From NCBI GenBank assembly GCA_017621875.1, contig JAGASE010000021.1:62001-126000 (forward strand): 64,000 bases of DNA. Direction: 5' to 3'. Below are positions 9,250-17,005 of the stretch, one piece after another. The translations under genes and the position numbers were made by a program. Under the pieces are notes generated by a model. It was not told where the DNA came from and searched no databases. It saw nothing but the letters and a program-made list of their open reading frames with translations. The stretch is from Clostridia bacterium (lineage in GTDB: Bacteria > Bacillota > Clostridia > UBA1381). The stretch's first letter is position 1. Each line of letters opens with the position of its first letter.

Positions 9250-9355
9250 GTCCGGTGGCTTAAATGCTTAGTTTTTAAAGGCGAATTGCCTTTTATAATA
9301 CTCAAATTAGGTAGAAATCCGCAATTTGCGGATTTCTTTTTTTAAACCACCGGAC
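9250..9355. repeat. Imperfect 15-bp terminal inverted repeat enclosing a terminator
   Basis: The sequence starting GTCCGGTGG at 9250 (through TTAAA at 9264) reappears as its reverse complement at 9341-9355, with 14 of 15 positions matching. Between them is a short hairpin (AAAGGCGAATTGCCTTT) and the terminator at 9313-9343. The arrangement resembles a small palindromic intergenic element. Confidence 0.5.
9313..9343 (+). terminator. Rho-independent terminator after the ClC gene
   Basis: AGAAATCCGC (9313-9322) pairs with GCGGATTTCT (9328-9337) with a 5-nt loop and a T-run to 9343. Confidence 0.85.
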
Positions 9356-9405
9356 TACGAACGAAACTCACCACTCGACGTACCAATGTACGCCTTCGGG
9401 CAAGG

Positions 9406-9429
9406 TTTTATGCGATAAATCGCATAAAA
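9406..9429. repeat. 11-bp palindrome in the ClC-AraC intergenic region
   Basis: TTTTATGCGAT (9406-9416) and ATCGCATAAAA (9419-9429) form a perfect hairpin with a 2-nt centre. It is preceded by CTTCGGGCAAGG and followed by CTTCG; a similar arrangement occurs at about 52113-52166. Confidence 0.5.
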
Positions 9430-9500
9430 CTTCGTTTCGTCCGTTCTGCACTATTTTTCTGCATTCCCTAATAGTGTTTTTTACAACTGTTTTTGCAAAG

Positions 9501-10313
9501 TCAGGCTTTGTTTTTCTGTACTTCCTTAAATTTTCGCGGAGAAATGCCCTCCTTTTGCTTGAATACGTTTGAAAAATAATACTCGTCCGCAAATTTCAGC
9601 TCATAAGAAATTTGCTTTACCGAAAGATTTGTATTAAGCAGCATATTTTTTGCCAAGTCAATTTTTTTGTTCAGAAAATACGCATACGGAGTTATTCCGT
9701 AGGCTTGCTTGAATATTCGTATGGTCTGGGATTCAGAGTGTGCTATATATCTGCATAAGTCCTCCATGCGGAATTTCCCGTCTGCATGCCTGTCCAAAAA
9801 TTCACGCATTTTATCGGGCAATGCATCAAAGCCACTTTCAGCGGTAAGAGATAAATACATTTTATTAAAAATCTGCGTAAGTATACAAACTATTTCAGAG
9901 GTATTATCCTCGGAGCTGCTCTTTATAAGATTTATGATTTCACACATTTCCTGTTTTATATCGAGACCTTTGTAATATATATGACCTTTTAGCTTGTACC
10001 CGTCCACAAGATTGTTGAGAAGGCTTCCCGATACGTTAATAAAATACTTCGTCCAAGGCTCGTTTGAGTCGGAATAATAATACTGATTTTGTCCTGTTTG
10101 CAGAAAATACGCATCGCCCTCGCTTACCCTGTATGATAAATTATCGGCATTTATAATTCCAAAGCCGCTGTCTACATATTCAATGCAGGCAGTAGATGAG
10201 TTTTTTCGTACAATTCTGTAATTTTTGTCGGGGTAGGTTATTCCGCACATACTGAGATTAATAAGCTGTTTATTGTCGGGAGCTTGGTATATATGATATA
10301 TTTTTTCATTCAT
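9501..10313 (-). CDS. AraC-family transcriptional regulator
   Basis: 270 residues. The N-terminal 150 residues have a cupin-like ligand-binding pattern (EGDAYFLQTGQNQYYYS). The C-terminal 100 residues carry two helix-turn-helix motifs, with the AraC signature at NLSVKQISYELKFADEYYFSNVFKQKEGISPRKF. The ATG at 10313 is preferred because GAGGA lies 9 nt upstream; an ATG five codons earlier lacks a binding site. It is divergent from the DUF4965 gene with under 100 bp between starts, and probably controls it in response to a carbohydrate. The 3' end overlaps no other gene. Confidence 0.9.
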   Translation of the reverse strand: MNEKIYHIYQAPDNKQLINLSMCGITYPDKNYRIVRKNSSTACIEYVDSGFGIINADNLSYRVSEGDAYFLQTGQNQYYYSDSNEPWTKYFINVSGSLLNNLVDGYKLKGHIYYKGLDIKQEMCEIINLIKSSSEDNTSEIVCILTQIFNKMYLSLTAESGFDALPDKMREFLDRHADGKFRMEDLCRYIAHSESQTIRIFKQAYGITPYAYFLNKKIDLAKNMLLNTNLSVKQISYELKFADEYYFSNVFKQKEGISPRKFKEVQKNKA

Positions 10314-10337
10314 GACAGTATTCCTCATCTTTTTTCA

Positions 10338-10408
10338 CAAATAACTCATTGTTTTAAGTTGATTATAACAGTATAATATAAAAAAATCAAGTATAAAGGA
10401 GTTATTTG
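10338..10408. promoter_or_regulatory. 10-bp inverted repeat spanning the divergent AraC / DUF4965 promoter
   Basis: CAAATAACTC (10338-10347) and GAGTTATTTG (10399-10408) are perfect reverse complements 51 bp apart. The right arm covers the ribosome binding site of the DUF4965 gene and the left arm adjoins the -35 box. It is a candidate operator or a leader hairpin. Confidence 0.45.
10349..10377 (+). promoter_or_regulatory. Promoter of the DUF4965 gene
   Basis: TTGTTT (10349-10354), 17-bp spacer, TATAAT (10372-10377). The ribosome binding site AAAGGAG is at 10395-10401. The weak -35 box fits activation by the neighbouring AraC protein. Confidence 0.65.
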
Positions 10409-10410
10409 CT

Positions 10411-12288
10411 ATGAATACTTTCAGACCGGCTGCATATCCGCTTATTACAGTTGATCCATATTTTTCGGTATGGTCCTGTTCGGATACACTGGACGAAACC
10501 TACACAAAGCACTGGACGGGAAGACCTGCACCTATATACCTTGCAGTAGCGATAGGTGATGAGATTTACAAGGTTTGCGATTTTGACGTAAATTTTGTAA
10601 ACCGTGCACAGCATTCAGGAAGACTACCGCAGACCAACGTAGAAGTTACGCCTCTTTCAACGGTGTATACATTTGAAAATAACAGGCTTAAGCTGACTGT
10701 GGATTTTACAACACCGCTTTTAATGGACAGGCTTGATATTATGACGCGTCCTGTCAGCTATATCGAATACAATGTGGAAATAAAGAACGGAAAAGCGGAT
10801 AACGTAAGACTGATTTTCGGAATTTCATCGGAATGCTGTGTAGATAATAGCCGCAGGCAGATTGAATTTAAAAGAACGGGCTATTCCTTATGCTGCGGTA
10901 ACACCGTTCAGAATCCGCTTGCAACGAGCGGAGACTCGGTTCTGATAGATTGGGGATATCTGCACCTTTGCGATACGTCGGCTTATGCAATGACAGTTGA
11001 GCCTGATGAGAAAATTGACATTACCACAACCTATAATCCGTATGCAGAAAAGCCGTATCTTATGGTTGAAAGGAATGAGGCAAGCGGAGTTATAGTAGTT
11101 GCATATGAAGAAATAAAGGCAATAGAGTATTTCGGTGAGCAGATTGACGAGTATTACACAAAGTATTTTCAGGGCTTTGGCGAGATGATAAGTGCCGCAA
11201 AAAGCGAATATCACGAAATCAAGCAAATGTGCCGCGACTTTGATGAAAAGCTTATGGGTGAAGCAGAAAAGTACGGAGAGCACTATAAAAATATCATAGC
11301 GTTAGCGTACAGACAGGCGATTGCCGCACATAAGCTGATTGAGGACAAGGATGGAAAAATCATTTTTCTTTCCAAGGAATGTCATTCAAACGGCTGTATA
11401 GGAACGCTTGACGTTACATATCCTTCAATTCCGATGTTTTTAAAATATAATCCTGAGCTTGTGTTTGGAATGCTGCGTCCGATAATCAAATATGCACAGT
11501 CCGATGATTGGAAATTTGAATTTACTCCGCATGATGTGGGTAGATATCCGATTGCAAACGGTCAGGTATACGGCAAGAATAACCGCGACAAGCAAATGCC
11601 TGTTGAGGAGGCGGGAAATATGCTTCTGTGTGTTGCTGCGGCATGTAGGTACTCAAACGACAAAGGCTTTTTCGATGAGAACAGGGAAATTTTGAAAAGC
11701 TGGACGGATTATCTTGTTGAGTTCGGCTATGACCCGGGTAATCAGCTTTGTACCGATGACTTTGCAGGGCACTTAAATCATAACTGCAATCTTAGCATTA
11801 AGGCAATTTTGGGAATTGCGGCATATGGTGATTTGAGCGGTGACAATTCATATATGGATATCGCGAAGGAGTATGCTAAAAAATGGGAAATTGATGCAAA
11901 GGCAAAGCGGGGAACACGCCTGACCTTTGATAAGGAGGACAGTTGGAGTCTGAAATATAACATTGTTTGGGATAATATTTTGGGATATCACATTTTCAGC
12001 GATGATATGAAGAAGGCGGAAATAGAGCTGTATATGTCCAAAATGAACAGATACGGAGTGCCGCTTGATTCCAGAGCCGATTATACAAAGCTTGATTGGC
12101 TTATGTGGTCAACCTGTATATATGACAATAAGGAATATTTTGAAGCAGTTACCGAGTCAATAATCAATATGATAAATGAAACGTATGACCGAGTACCGAT
12201 GACTGACTGGTACGATACAAAAAATGCACTGCATCACAGTTTCCGGAACAGAACTGTTGTAGGCGGATTGTTTATAAATATGCTGTGA
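10411..12288 (+). CDS. DUF4965 / glutaminase-A-like protein
   Basis: 625 residues. The N terminus (PLITVDPYFSVWSCSDTL) is the signature of the DUF4964-DUF5127-DUF4965 family, named after fungal glutaminase GtaA. After a beta-sandwich N-terminal half comes an alpha-helical barrel-like half (YRQAIAAHKLIEDKDGKIIFLSKEC, EEAGNMLLCVAAACRYSND, then LDWLMWSTCIYD and HHSFRNRTVVGGLF), typical of GH-like (alpha/alpha) toroids. No signal peptide is present, so it is probably cytosolic. Glutaminase activity is shown only for fungal relatives; with an AraC regulator next door, a role on a glycan or glycoside is as likely. Confidence 0.82.
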   Translation: MNTFRPAAYPLITVDPYFSVWSCSDTLDETYTKHWTGRPAPIYLAVAIGDEIYKVCDFDVNFVNRAQHSGRLPQTNVEVTPLSTVYTFENNRLKLTVDFTTPLLMDRLDIMTRPVSYIEYNVEIKNGKADNVRLIFGISSECCVDNSRRQIEFKRTGYSLCCGNTVQNPLATSGDSVLIDWGYLHLCDTSAYAMTVEPDEKIDITTTYNPYAEKPYLMVERNEASGVIVVAYEEIKAIEYFGEQIDEYYTKYFQGFGEMISAAKSEYHEIKQMCRDFDEKLMGEAEKYGEHYKNIIALAYRQAIAAHKLIEDKDGKIIFLSKECHSNGCIGTLDVTYPSIPMFLKYNPELVFGMLRPIIKYAQSDDWKFEFTPHDVGRYPIANGQVYGKNNRDKQMPVEEAGNMLLCVAAACRYSNDKGFFDENREILKSWTDYLVEFGYDPGNQLCTDDFAGHLNHNCNLSIKAILGIAAYGDLSGDNSYMDIAKEYAKKWEIDAKAKRGTRLTFDKEDSWSLKYNIVWDNILGYHIFSDDMKKAEIELYMSKMNRYGVPLDSRADYTKLDWLMWSTCIYDNKEYFEAVTESIINMINETYDRVPMTDWYDTKNALHHSFRNRTVVGGLFINML

Positions 12289-12607
12289 GCTTTGTTAAAG
12301 GTATTTTTTACGCCATACTACATACTGACGGTATGCTTGCAAGCGTGTGAGGTTATTATTTGAGTGCGGTTTTCCGCAAATGTCACGTATTTTTCTGCAG
12401 GTTTTCGTAAGCAATATTGATAGTGCGTGAGGTAAAACAGGTAGCTCTTTAATTATGCAGATTGCAAAAAAAATATTGTTTTTTTAAGCCATGATATATA
12501 TGAAAAATCACATTTTTTTGTGTCAGACGTATTTATTATTGACTTTGGGAAATTTTATTTGTATAATTTAAATAATTCAAAACTATATTGTGAAAAGAAG
12601 GGATACC
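12289..12607. other. 319-bp intergenic region before ddh
   Basis: Apart from the ddh promoter at 12539-12567 it holds only a minor hairpin (TGCGG-TTTT-CCGCA) and A/T tracts. I checked for a lysine riboswitch because of the downstream gene and saw none. No convincing small open reading frame was found. Confidence 0.5.
12539..12567 (+). promoter_or_regulatory. Sigma-A promoter of ddh
   Basis: TTGACT (12539-12544), 17-bp spacer, TATAAT (12562-12567). The transcript would start near 12574, leaving a leader of about 34 nt. Confidence 0.85.
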
Positions 12608-13591
12608 ATGAAAATCAGAATAGGAATTGTTGGATATGGAAATCTTGGTAGGGGCGTGGAATGTGCAATAAAGCAGAGCAACGATACCTCTTTATACGGC
12701 GTTTTTACACGAAGAAAGCCTTCGGAGCTTAAAACCTTGACGGGAGCTTCAGTATATTCCATTGATGATATTTTAAATCACAAGGAAAACATTGATGTTT
12801 TGATTCTTTGCGGCGGAAGTGCCACAGACCTTCCTGTGCAGACGCCGGAGCTTGCAAAGAGCTTCAATGTAGTAGACAGCTTTGATACTCATGCAAATAT
12901 TCCAAAGCATTTTGAAAATGTAGACACTGCGGCAAGGGCTGCCGGAAAAATCGCGATTATTTCGGTCGGCTGGGATCCGGGAATGTTCTCGTTAAACAGG
13001 CTTTATGCCGAGGCGGTACTTCCTGACGGAAAGGACTACACCTTCTGGGGAAAGGGCGTAAGCCAAGGTCATTCCGATGCAATACGCAGAATTGAAGGTG
13101 TTCTTGATGCAAAGCAGTATACAATACCGACAGAAGAGGCACTTGCTGCTGTAAGAGGCGGAAATAATCCGGAGCTTACAACAAGGCAGAAGCACACAAG
13201 AGAATGCTTTGTTGTTGCCGCACCGGATGCGGATAAGGCAAGAATCGAAGAGGAAATTAAGACAATGCCGAACTATTTTGCGGATTATGATACAACGGTG
13301 CATTTCATTTCGGAAGAAGAATTGAAGCGTGACCACAGCGGTATTCCGCACGGCGGCTTTGTAATAAGAAGCGGAAAAACAGGCTTAAACGGTGAAAATA
13401 CTCATATAATCGAATACAGTTTAAAGCTGGATTCAAACCCTGAGTTTACCTCGTCTGTTTTGGTGGCATATGCACGTGCGGCAGCTAAAATGAATGCCGA
13501 GGGATTATGCGGCTGCAAAACAGTGTTTGACGTTGCACCAAGCTATCTTTCGCCTAAGTCACCCGATGATTTAAGAAGCAGACTGCTGTAA
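12608..13591 (+). CDS. ddh: meso-Diaminopimelate D-dehydrogenase
   Basis: 327 residues, the usual length. It makes meso-diaminopimelate from tetrahydrodipicolinate in one NADPH-dependent step for lysine and peptidoglycan synthesis. The Rossmann motif GYGNLGRG is at residues 9-16 and the substrate-binding region VGWDPGMFSLNRL and KGVSQGHSDAIRRI are characteristic. ATG 12608 follows GAAGGGA at close spacing; an upstream in-frame GTG at 12590 lacks a binding site. It is monocistronic, between its own promoter and a bidirectional terminator. It implies a meso-DAP-type cell wall. Confidence 0.95.
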   Translation: MKIRIGIVGYGNLGRGVECAIKQSNDTSLYGVFTRRKPSELKTLTGASVYSIDDILNHKENIDVLILCGGSATDLPVQTPELAKSFNVVDSFDTHANIPKHFENVDTAARAAGKIAIISVGWDPGMFSLNRLYAEAVLPDGKDYTFWGKGVSQGHSDAIRRIEGVLDAKQYTIPTEEALAAVRGGNNPELTTRQKHTRECFVVAAPDADKARIEEEIKTMPNYFADYDTTVHFISEEELKRDHSGIPHGGFVIRSGKTGLNGENTHIIEYSLKLDSNPEFTSSVLVAYARAAAKMNAEGLCGCKTVFDVAPSYLSPKSPDDLRSRLL

Positions 13592-13637
13592 AATGTTATG
13601 CTTTAATAAGAAAAAATTCTGTAATTTATAATTTCAT

Positions 13638-13670
13638 AAAAAAGAGGCAGATTAATTCTGCCTCTTTTTT
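13638..13670. terminator. Bidirectional terminator between ddh and the DtxR-family gene
   Basis: A 14-bp perfect stem, A6-GAGGCAGA (13638-13651) with TCTGCCTC-T6 (13657-13670), has a 5-nt loop and serves both converging genes. It overlaps the stop codon of the minus-strand regulator. Confidence 0.92.
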
Positions 13671-14046
13671 ATGCGTTATTTTGATGTCTTGATAAAAAAT
13701 CCTTGATTTTTTCAAATGTCTGGTCGCTTATGTCGTGTTCGATTTTGCAGCTGTCCTCGTATGCAATTTCTTCGTCAACGCCCAAGGCGATAAGGGCCTT
13801 TGCAATAACCTGATGACGTTCATAAACACGATTTGCAATCGCAAGTCCTTTTTCTGTAAGTGATATATTCCCGTCTTTGTCAATCGTGATGTAGCCATCC
13901 TCGCGAAAATGCTTCATTGCAACCGAAACGCTTGGCTTGGTGAAGTTTAACTCATTGGCAACATCAATGCTTCTTACATATCCTTTTTGATTTTTTATCA
14001 TTAAAATGGCTTCGAGATAATTCTCTGCCGATTCCTTTATAATCAT
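13669..14046 (-). CDS. DtxR/MntR-family metal-dependent repressor, iron-type ligands
   Basis: 125 residues: N-terminal winged helix-turn-helix (SIDVANELNFTKPSVSVAMKHFREDGYI) and a metal-binding dimerisation domain; no SH3-like third domain, so MntR-like in length. Ligand positions inferred by alignment to known families are Glu12, His78, Cys100, Glu103 and His104. The Cys-x-x-Glu-His pattern matches Cys102-Glu105-His106 of iron-sensing DtxR rather than the Glu-x-x-Glu-His of MntR; Asn9 replaces the MntR Asp8/DtxR Met10. It has its own promoter. The nearby feo operon carries matching palindromes, so it is the likely iron regulator. Confidence 0.85.
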   Translation of the reverse strand: MIIKESAENYLEAILMIKNQKGYVRSIDVANELNFTKPSVSVAMKHFREDGYITIDKDGNISLTEKGLAIANRVYERHQVIAKALIALGVDEEIAYEDSCKIEHDISDQTFEKIKDFLSRHQNNA

Positions 14047-14048
14047 AC

Positions 14049-14113
14049 GACAAACCGTCCTTTCATTTTAAGGATAGATTGTTTTTATTATACCACATAA
14101 AGACGGTTTTGTC
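14049..14113 (-). promoter_or_regulatory. Promoter of the DtxR-family gene, flanked by an inverted repeat
   Basis: On the minus strand TTGACA (complement of 14110-14115), 17-bp spacer, TATAAT (complement of 14087-14092). GACAAACCGTC (14049-14059) and GACGGTTTTGTC (14102-14113) are inverted repeats with one extra base; one arm overlaps the -35 box and the other the ribosome binding site. Possible autoregulatory site or leader hairpin. Confidence 0.7.
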
Positions 14114-14123
14114 AAAGATTATA

Positions 14124-14327
14124 TCAGTCCGTTACGGTATATCCCTGGTCCTCTACCGTTTTTTTCAAGGTCTCGAAAGGAATATCCTTTGAAAGCCTGA
14201 TAACAGCGTTGTTCTGCTCGTGGCTTACAGCAGCTTCGATTACACCGTCAAGCTCCTCAAGGCACTTTTTAACTCTTGCCTCGCAGTGACCACACATCAT
14301 ACCCTCGATTTTCATTGTTTTTTCCAT
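14124..14327 (-). CDS. copZ: CopZ-like copper chaperone domain, possibly also translated alone from an internal start
   Basis: The last 67 codons of the copA frame begin MEKTMKIEGMMCGHCEAR and form a complete CopZ-type ferredoxin-like metal-binding domain. The ATG at 14327 is preceded, at 9 nt, by AAAAAGGAG (complement of 14337-14345), one of the best ribosome binding sites in the window, inside the copA frame. The preceding linker is A-rich and low-complexity, as expected if an intergenic spacer became coding when the copA stop codon was lost. Either only a fusion, or both fusion and free chaperone, may be made. Confidence 0.6.
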   Translation of the reverse strand: MEKTMKIEGMMCGHCEARVKKCLEELDGVIEAAVSHEQNNAVIRLSKDIPFETLKKTVEDQGYTVTD

Positions 14328-16619
14328 AGCTTTTTTCTCCTTTTTAATTTTGATTTTTTTATCCCTTGAAGCATTTCGGATATTGAATAAATTAAGCCTC
14401 AATGCATTGGTAACTACGCAAAAGCTTGACAGGCTCATCGCAGCGGCACCAAACATAGGATTCAGCTTTAGATTAAACAGCGGAATCCACACGCCTGCCG
14501 CAAGCGGAATACCGATAACGTTATATATAAATGCCCAAAAAAGATTTTCATGAATATTTTTAAGCGTTTTGCGGCTGAGTCTGATTGCCGCAGGAACGTC
14601 GGAAAGACGGCTTTTCATGAGAACAATATCGGCGGCGTCTATTGCAACGTCGGTTCCGGCACCGATAGCAATACCTATATCCGCACTTGTAAGAGCGGGA
14701 GCGTCGTTTATCCCGTCGCCAACCATTGCGGTTTTGCCGCGTTTTTTGAGTGAGCGGATAACGCTTTCTTTACCATCGGGAAGAACGCCTGCAATAACCT
14801 CGTCAACGCCGGTGACTTCTTTTACGGCGTTTGCGGTTCTTTCATTGTCGCCCGTTAACATAACCACATGTATTCCCATATTCTGCAGCTCTCGTACAGC
14901 CTGCGGACTGTCCGGCTTTACGGTGTCTGCAACCGCAATAATACCCATGAGCATACCGCCTTTGCTGAAAAACAGCGGCGTTTTTCCGCTTTCGCAAAGG
15001 TTGTCTGCCATACTGCGTATTTTATCGGGAATATCTGCCTTTTCCGAAATAAATTTCAGATTTCCGCCGCATATATCGAAATTGTCAATCTCGGCGGTAA
15101 GACCGTTTCCGGGAACGGCTGCAAAGCTGCTGCTTGGTTTTGCACCGATTCCGTCGGCTTCCGCTTTTTTCACGATAGCCTTTGCCAAGGGATGCTCGCT
15201 CTTGATTTCAAGAGAATATGCAAGCGATAAAAGCTCGTTTTGAGCAACATTATCCACAGGGATAATATCAGTCACCTCCGGCTCACCGCTGGTAATTGTA
15301 CCCGTTTTGTCAAGTGCGATGACCTGTATTCTGCCGGTTTCTTCAAGAGCTGATGCGTTTTTGAAGAGTATACCGTTCTTTGCACCGATGCCGTTTCCGA
15401 CCATTATAGCAACAGGAGTGGCAAGCCCCAATGCACATGGACAGCTTATAACCAAAACGGAAATTCCGCGTGCGAGTGCAAAGCCGACGCTTTCGCCTGC
15501 GAGCAGCCAAACGAGTATAGTGATTACAGCAAGGGTTATTACGATTGGTACAAAAACTCCCGATACCTTGTCTGCAGCCTTTGCGATTGGTGCTTTTGTT
15601 GCGGCTGCGTCGCTGACCATTTTTATGATTTGCGAAAGCGTGGTGTCCTCTCCGACCTTTGTTGCCTCGCAGCGGATAAAGCCGGATTGATTGACAGTTG
15701 CCGCGGAAACGCTGTCGCCCTCCTGCTTGTCAACAGGAAGACTTTCGCCGGTCAGAGCGGCCTCGTTTACGCTACAGTGCCCTTCGATTATGATTCCGTC
15801 AGCAGGAATACTTGAACCGGGCTTCACAATAAAAATATCACCTCTTTTTATTTCGGAGGCAGGAATTTCGGTTTCAACGCCGTTTGAAACAATTATTGCC
15901 GTTTTTGGTGCTAACTGCATAAGACTTTTTAGGGCGTTTGTGGTTTTTCCCTTTGAACGAGCCTCAAGCATTTTGCCGACGGTGATAAGTGCCAGAATCA
16001 TTGCAGCGGATTCAAAATAAAATTCGTGCATATATGACATAACTGCAGCGGTGTTTCCTTTAACCTGTGCATCTGTCATGACAAACAGGGCATAGGTGCT
16101 GTAGATAAAGGAGGCACCTGAGCCGAGAGCAACAAGGGTATCCATGTTGGGAGCTTTGTTTAAAAGTCCTTTAAAGCCGTTTATAAAAAATTTCTTATTT
16201 ATAATCATCACGCAGATGGTGAGAAGCAGCTGTACAAGTCCCACAGCGATGCAATTTCCCTCGAAAAACGGCGGAAGAGGCCAGCCCCACATGGTATGTC
16301 CCATTGAAACATACATGAGCAGCACTAAAAATATGACAGAAGAAATTAATCTGCGTTTTAAAGCAGGTGTTTCGCGGTCGGCTAAAAGGTCGTCAGAGTC
16401 GGTAGAGGATGATTTTTCTGCCCCTTTTTTCTGAGCCTTATATCCTGCGGCGGAAACAGCAGAGATGATGTCTGCCGACGCTGCCGTACCCTCTACGCTC
16501 ATTGAATTGGTCAAAAGGCTTACAGAGCAGGAGCTGACGCCCTCGACCTTTGAAACTGCCTTCTCTACTCTTGCTGAGCAGGCGGCACAGCTCATTCCGG
16601 TTACTGTATATTGTTCCAT
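14124..16619 (-). CDS. copA: Copper-exporting P1B-type ATPase with fused C-terminal CopZ domain
   Basis: 831 residues. An N-terminal heavy-metal domain carries GMSCAAC (Cys11, Cys14). It is followed by the eight-helix P-type ATPase core with TGES actuator, CPC in helix 6 (ISCPCALGLATP), DKTGT phosphorylation site and GDGINDAPAL hinge. After residue 752 a lysine-rich linker (KKIKIKKEKKA) joins a second heavy-metal domain with GMMCGHC. That tail is normally the separate chaperone CopZ. The ATG at 16619 has AAGGAG upstream and lies 11 nt after csoR. It exports Cu(I) across the cytoplasmic membrane. The linker region keeps a ribosome binding site and ATG in frame (see the next entry). Confidence 0.95.
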   Translation of the reverse strand: MEQYTVTGMSCAACSARVEKAVSKVEGVSSCSVSLLTNSMSVEGTAASADIISAVSAAGYKAQKKGAEKSSSTDSDDLLADRETPALKRRLISSVIFLVLLMYVSMGHTMWGWPLPPFFEGNCIAVGLVQLLLTICVMIINKKFFINGFKGLLNKAPNMDTLVALGSGASFIYSTYALFVMTDAQVKGNTAAVMSYMHEFYFESAAMILALITVGKMLEARSKGKTTNALKSLMQLAPKTAIIVSNGVETEIPASEIKRGDIFIVKPGSSIPADGIIIEGHCSVNEAALTGESLPVDKQEGDSVSAATVNQSGFIRCEATKVGEDTTLSQIIKMVSDAAATKAPIAKAADKVSGVFVPIVITLAVITILVWLLAGESVGFALARGISVLVISCPCALGLATPVAIMVGNGIGAKNGILFKNASALEETGRIQVIALDKTGTITSGEPEVTDIIPVDNVAQNELLSLAYSLEIKSEHPLAKAIVKKAEADGIGAKPSSSFAAVPGNGLTAEIDNFDICGGNLKFISEKADIPDKIRSMADNLCESGKTPLFFSKGGMLMGIIAVADTVKPDSPQAVRELQNMGIHVVMLTGDNERTANAVKEVTGVDEVIAGVLPDGKESVIRSLKKRGKTAMVGDGINDAPALTSADIGIAIGAGTDVAIDAADIVLMKSRLSDVPAAIRLSRKTLKNIHENLFWAFIYNVIGIPLAAGVWIPLFNLKLNPMFGAAAMSLSSFCVVTNALRLNLFNIRNASRDKKIKIKKEKKAMEKTMKIEGMMCGHCEARVKKCLEELDGVIEAAVSHEQNNAVIRLSKDIPFETLKKTVEDQGYTVTD

Positions 16620-16630
16620 TTGTACTCTCC

Positions 16631-16933
16631 TTATCTCATCAGCTTATGCAGAGTTGTAACCAACTCGTCTATTGTTTCGTCTCTGCCTTTTTTTATATCG
16701 GAGGAGACGCAGGTTTTGATATGGTTTGAAAGCAGCTCTTTGTTAAACGCATTAAGTGCGGCGGTGATTGCCGATACCTGAATCAGAATATCGGGGCAGT
16801 AGGCATTTTTTTCAAGCATACTGCGTATTCCGCGAACCTGTCCCTCAATTCTTGATAGGCGATTCATAAGAGCTTTGTACTCCTTTTCGGAACGCTCCTT
16901 TGTTTTGTGTATATGACAGCAGTCTTTTTCCAT
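16631..16933 (-). CDS. csoR: Copper-sensing repressor CsoR
   Basis: 100-residue all-helical CsoR/RcnR-family repressor. The Cu(I) ligands are Cys46, His71 and Cys75 (AYCPDIL and NHIKTC), and RLSRIEGQVRGI is the family signature. The ATG at 16933 is chosen because AAGGGAG lies 8 nt upstream; a longer frame reaching 17074 would run through the operator. It is the first gene of a csoR-copA operon and should be released from DNA by Cu(I). Confidence 0.94.
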   Translation of the reverse strand: MEKDCCHIHKTKERSEKEYKALMNRLSRIEGQVRGIRSMLEKNAYCPDILIQVSAITAALNAFNKELLSNHIKTCVSSDIKKGRDETIDELVTTLHKLMR

Positions 16934-16955
16934 ATGAAAAACTCCCTTCTGCAAA

Positions 16956-16972
16956 ATACCCCGTGGGGGTAT
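16956..16972. promoter_or_regulatory. CsoR operator
   Basis: ATACCCCGTGGGGGTAT is the classic CsoR palindrome of G/C tracts flanked by TA. It lies a few bases downstream of the -10 box of the csoR promoter, so a bound repressor would block initiation. Confidence 0.9.
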
Positions 16973-16976
16973 CTTT

Positions 16977-17005
16977 ATTATATGATATACGTTAAGTCTT
17001 GTCAA
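16977..17005 (-). promoter_or_regulatory. Promoter of csoR-copA
   Basis: Minus-strand TTGACA (complement of 17000-17005), 17-bp spacer, TATAAT (complement of 16977-16982): a full consensus promoter. Confidence 0.9.

Noticed and set aside
9368-9592. 74-codon minus-strand frame across the palindromic element
   Set aside because: It overlaps the AraC gene in another frame, has no ribosome binding site and its sequence is produced by the palindromic repeat.
12289-12538. Possible lysine riboswitch upstream of ddh
   Set aside because: None of the conserved lysine-riboswitch core is visible and the promoter lies close to the start codon, leaving a leader of only about 34 nt.
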